Part shown: positions 61,486-64,000 of the stretch, in pieces
How positions within the stretch are numbered: the stretch's first letter is position 1
Layout of the letters: each line of letters begins with the position of its first letter
Assembly (NCBI RefSeq): GCF_000521485.1
Contig: NZ_BAVS01000003.1
Span: 96,040 to 160,039 of the forward strand
DNA from: Gracilibacillus boraciitolerans JCM 21714
Lineage (GTDB): Bacteria; Bacillota; Bacilli; Bacillales; Amphibacillaceae
DNA: 64,000 nucleotides
Reading direction: 5' to 3'
Translations under genes and position numbers: made by a program
Notes under the pieces: generated by a model
The model's database searches: none
Told to the model about the DNA's origin: nothing
Seen by the model: only the letters and a program-made list of their open reading frames with translations

Positions 61486-62976
61486 TCATTCATTTAGATG
61501 TGACAAAAATCGCTTAAATGCATTGCGTCCATCTGCGTCTGTTTTATAAACACCTGCATCTTCCAGAACGCGGGCAAATTTTTGTCCTAATTCATCCTCG
61601 ATGATTTTATCTGCATTTTTTTCGGTAATGGTAGTGTGTTTATCCTTTATTAATTTTACCCAATCATCATGATAATCTGCAACTGATACAGGTTCACCGA
61701 GAAGGTATTTTTTAATATCGGCAAGCTCATCTTTTAAACGAGGAGGGAGGACGGCCAAACCCATTACTTCAATTAATCCAATGTTTTCCTTCTTGATATG
61801 ATGGACATCTTCGTGGGGGGGATGGAATAATCCCATCGGATGTTCTGCTGTTGTACGGTTATTGCGCAATACGAGATCCAGTTCAAATTGTTCTCCACGT
61901 TTACGAGCAATCGGTGTGATCGTATTGTGTGGTGTATCATTGGAATATGCGAGAACATCTGCCCCGGGATCACTATATTCACGCCATCTTTGCAAAATGT
62001 AATCAGCGGCATCGATAAGCGTTTCACGATTTCGATGACGTAAGCGAATGACAGATAATGGCCATTTTACAACAGTTGCTTCCACTTCAGAGAAACGATC
62101 CAGATTAAAAGTGAACTCTTCCTCTGCATTGGTCATGGCAAATGTATAGCGTCCACCTTGAAAATGGTCGTGAGACAAAATGCTGCCACCTACAATAGGT
62201 AAGTCGGCATTGGAACCGACAAAATAATGTGGGAACTTTTCGACGAATGCTGTCAAACGTGCAAAAGAATCACGAGTGATTTGCATTGGTCGATGTTCCT
62301 TCGCAAATACAATACAGTGCTCATGATAATAAACATAGGGAGAGTATTGTAGAAACCATTCTTCACCTTCTAAAGGCACCTCAATAATTCGGTGATTGGA
62401 ACGGGCCGGATGACCAATTCGACCGACATATCCTTCATTTTCCGCACATAATAAACACTTCGGATAGGCTGCATCCTGTTTCATTTCTTTTTCGCGTTTT
62501 ATTTGTTCAGGATCTTTTTCCGGTTTAGACAAATTGATGGTAATGTCTAAATCCCCGTAGTTAGAATTCGTTTTAAACTGAATATTATTGGCGATCCGTT
62601 TCGTTTGAATATAGTTGCTGTCTTCACTTAATTGATAGAAATAATTCGTTGCTGTTTCCGGTGATTCCTGATATTTCTGATAAAAGGTTTCATTTACTTC
62701 AGATGGTTTTGACATAAATACATCCATTATTTTTGCAGTTAATTGCTCTCTTTCATCTAATAGTCCTTCGATTAGTCCTTTTTTCACGGCTTCATCGGCC
62801 AGATCTTCTAACAGGTCAGGTATATCCTGATCTATTAGAGATACTTTTTCTTCATAATTAGCCTCTAACAAACCTAAAATTTGGTTTCGGGCATAGATTT
62901 TATCACTCGACTGAATCAGGTTCTTTTCGGTTGCTTTAACTACAAGTGTTTCTACTAAAGAGGAAAGGCTAGTCAT
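61486..62976 (-). CDS. galT: Galactose-1-phosphate uridylyltransferase GalT (Gram-positive type 2)
   Basis: Transfers UMP from UDP-glucose to galactose-1-phosphate. It belongs to the longer type-2 family (about 496 residues) seen in Bacilli, shown by ADLPIVGGSILSHDHFQGGRY, YPKCLLCAENEGYVGRIGHP and HHIKKENIGLIEVMGLAVLP. G7 at 61816 inserts a proline (LFHPPHEDVHH for LFHPHEDVHH) without breaking the frame. The start at 62976 (MTSLSSLVETL) follows GAGGAGG located in the end of galE. Tightly packed with galE and galM. No galactokinase gene is inside the window. Confidence 0.93.
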   Translation of the reverse strand: MTSLSSLVETLVVKATEKNLIQSSDKIYARNQILGLLEANYEEKVSLIDQDIPDLLEDLADEAVKKGLIEGLLDEREQLTAKIMDVFMSKPSEVNETFYQKYQESPETATNYFYQLSEDSNYIQTKRIANNIQFKTNSNYGDLDITINLSKPEKDPEQIKREKEMKQDAAYPKCLLCAENEGYVGRIGHPARSNHRIIEVPLEGEEWFLQYSPYVYYHEHCIVFAKEHRPMQITRDSFARLTAFVEKFPHYFVGSNADLPIVGGSILSHDHFQGGRYTFAMTNAEEEFTFNLDRFSEVEATVVKWPLSVIRLRHRNRETLIDAADYILQRWREYSDPGADVLAYSNDTPHNTITPIARKRGEQFELDLVLRNNRTTAEHPMGLFHPPHEDVHHIKKENIGLIEVMGLAVLPPRLKDELADIKKYLLGEPVSVADYHDDWVKLIKDKHTTITEKNADKIIEDELGQKFARVLEDAGVYKTDADGRNAFKRFLSHLNE

Positions 62977-62978
62977 CT

Positions 62979-63975
62979 TTATTCCTCCTCGCCATAGCCG
63001 TTTGGATGTGCCTGGTGCCAATTCCACGCATCGGTAATAATGCGGTGAATGTCTGTACGTGTCGGATTCCAGCCAAGAATTTGTTTGGCTTTATCAGAAG
63101 ATGCAATTAATGTACTTGGATCACCTGCTCTTCTTGGGGGCAACCTCTGCAGGGATTTCGTGCTTGGTAACCTCACGAGCGGCATCAATGATCTCTTTCA
63201 CAGAAAAACCTTGACTGCTTCCAAGATTAAAGATATTGCTTTCTCCGCCTTCTTGTAAATACTTAAGCGCTAATATATGCGCATCAATTAAGTCTTCTAC
63301 ATGAATATAGTCACGAATACATGTACCGTCAGGAGTGTCATAGTCATCACCGAAAATAGCGATGTGTTCTCTTTGATTAAGCGCAACTTGTAAAACAATC
63401 GGAATTAAGTGTGTTTCCGGACGATGATCCTCTCCGATTTCTCCTGTGCTGCGGGCACCGGCGACATTGAAATAACGAAGCGAAACAAATCGGATACCAT
63501 GTGCCACTTCCGTCCATTTCATCATTTTTTCCATTGTTAATTTCGTTTCTCCATACGTGCTTGTTGGCCGTGTTGGCATGGTTTCTGTAATTGGTACCTG
63601 TTCTGGTTCACCATACGTTGCAGCAGAAGAAGAAAAAATGATATGTTTAATATCAAATTCTTTCATTGCCTGCAGTAATACCTGAGTACCATATACATTA
63701 TTATCAAAATACTTAAGCGGATCTTCCATCGATTCTCCTACTAATGAATGAGCCGAAAAATGGATAACACCATCAATCTTCTCGTGGGAGAATACTTCAC
63801 GGAGGAATTCGATATCTCTTACATCTCCCTTATAAAATGTGGCATCAGGATGTACGGATTCCTCATGTCCTGTTAATAAATTATCAATGACTACTGCTTC
63901 ATTTCCCTGATCAATTAACTGATATACAGCATGGGAGCCAATATATCCCGCTCCTCCTAATACTAAAATACGCAT
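62979..63975 (-). CDS. galE: UDP-glucose 4-epimerase GalE, one frameshift
   Basis: Interconverts UDP-galactose and UDP-glucose. Rossmann motif [13 protein letters not shown] at the N terminus, [22 protein letters not shown], the catalytic SSSAATYG and YGETK, and RYFNVAGA are all present. A five-C/G run at about 63137 breaks the frame ([20 protein letters not shown] expected), with the C terminus [21 protein letters not shown] in the second frame. Restored length is about 331 residues. AAAGGAGG precedes the ATG at 63975. It leads galT and galM; further genes of the operon, such as galK, may lie beyond the window edge. Confidence 0.93.
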
Positions 63976-64000
63976 TTTTTATGTCCTCCTTTTAATTTAA

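Overview
The window comes from a low-GC Gram-positive bacterium of the Bacillaceae, most likely a halotolerant genus near Gracilibacillus, Oceanobacillus or Virgibacillus. This rests on strong AGGAGG ribosome binding sites, TTG and GTG starts, Bacillus-type families (YesM/YesN sensors, GanSPQ, YvgN, BstA, YjbQ, HelD), a TPP riboswitch upstream of thiW, and the GC-rich intergenic repeats typical of that group. The genus is inference. No rRNA, tRNA, CRISPR array or transposase was seen.

Layout. 1-5100: uxaE (5' end missing) and uxaC for galacturonate, then yjbQ, ridA, a DUF1002 secreted protein and a GC-rich repeat. 5100-8600 (minus): phnD-phnC-phnE-phnE phosphonate-type importer. 8.8-16.7 kb: a two-subunit ABC exporter, helD, a YvgN-like reductase, bstA and ferredoxin. 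17-21 kb: TPP riboswitch with thiW, a ring-cleaving dioxygenase-like protein, a HAD phosphatase, a RhaM-like mutarotase and a DeoR regulator. 21.3-34.9 kb: two sugar-uptake modules pointing at each other, each with a YesM/YesN-type two-component system, a lipoprotein and two permeases, with a yesL-like gene between them. 35-39.7 kb: SDR and aldo/keto reductase, then ROK and AraC regulators. 39.8-46.5 kb: a galactan operon (ganS, ganP, ganQ, a GH53 galactanase without signal peptide, GH42 beta-galactosidase). 46.9-53.6 kb: IclR regulator, galactonate dehydratase, KDG-type kinase, KDPG-type aldolase, GH2 beta-galactosidase. 53.8-60.2 kb (minus): nrdJ split by a group II and a group I intron. 60.4-64 kb (minus): galE-galT-galM.

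How it fits together. Most of the window turns plant-wall galactan, pectin and lactose-like sugars into central metabolites. Galacto-oligosaccharides enter through GanSPQ and are cut inside the cell by GH53, GH42 and GH2 enzymes. Galactose is burned by the Leloir route (galM, galT, galE) and perhaps also by the De Ley-Doudoroff route (galactonate dehydratase, kinase, aldolase). None of the three CUT1 importers carries its own ATPase, so a shared MsmX-type ATPase elsewhere is likely.

Two unusual points dominate. First, nrdJ carries a group II intron exactly after the catalytic NPCGEQ motif and a group I intron after SRRG. Both boundaries can be placed to the base and both leave the reading frame in phase. 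Second, the DNA holds about fifty G or C runs of six to eight bases. In conserved proteins nearly all correspond to an ancestral run of four with 1, 2 or 3 extra bases. These runs, with some twenty single-base losses, break the frame of most long genes. I read them as systematic consensus errors, not real gene decay. Genes are therefore reported over their full span with the breaks noted.
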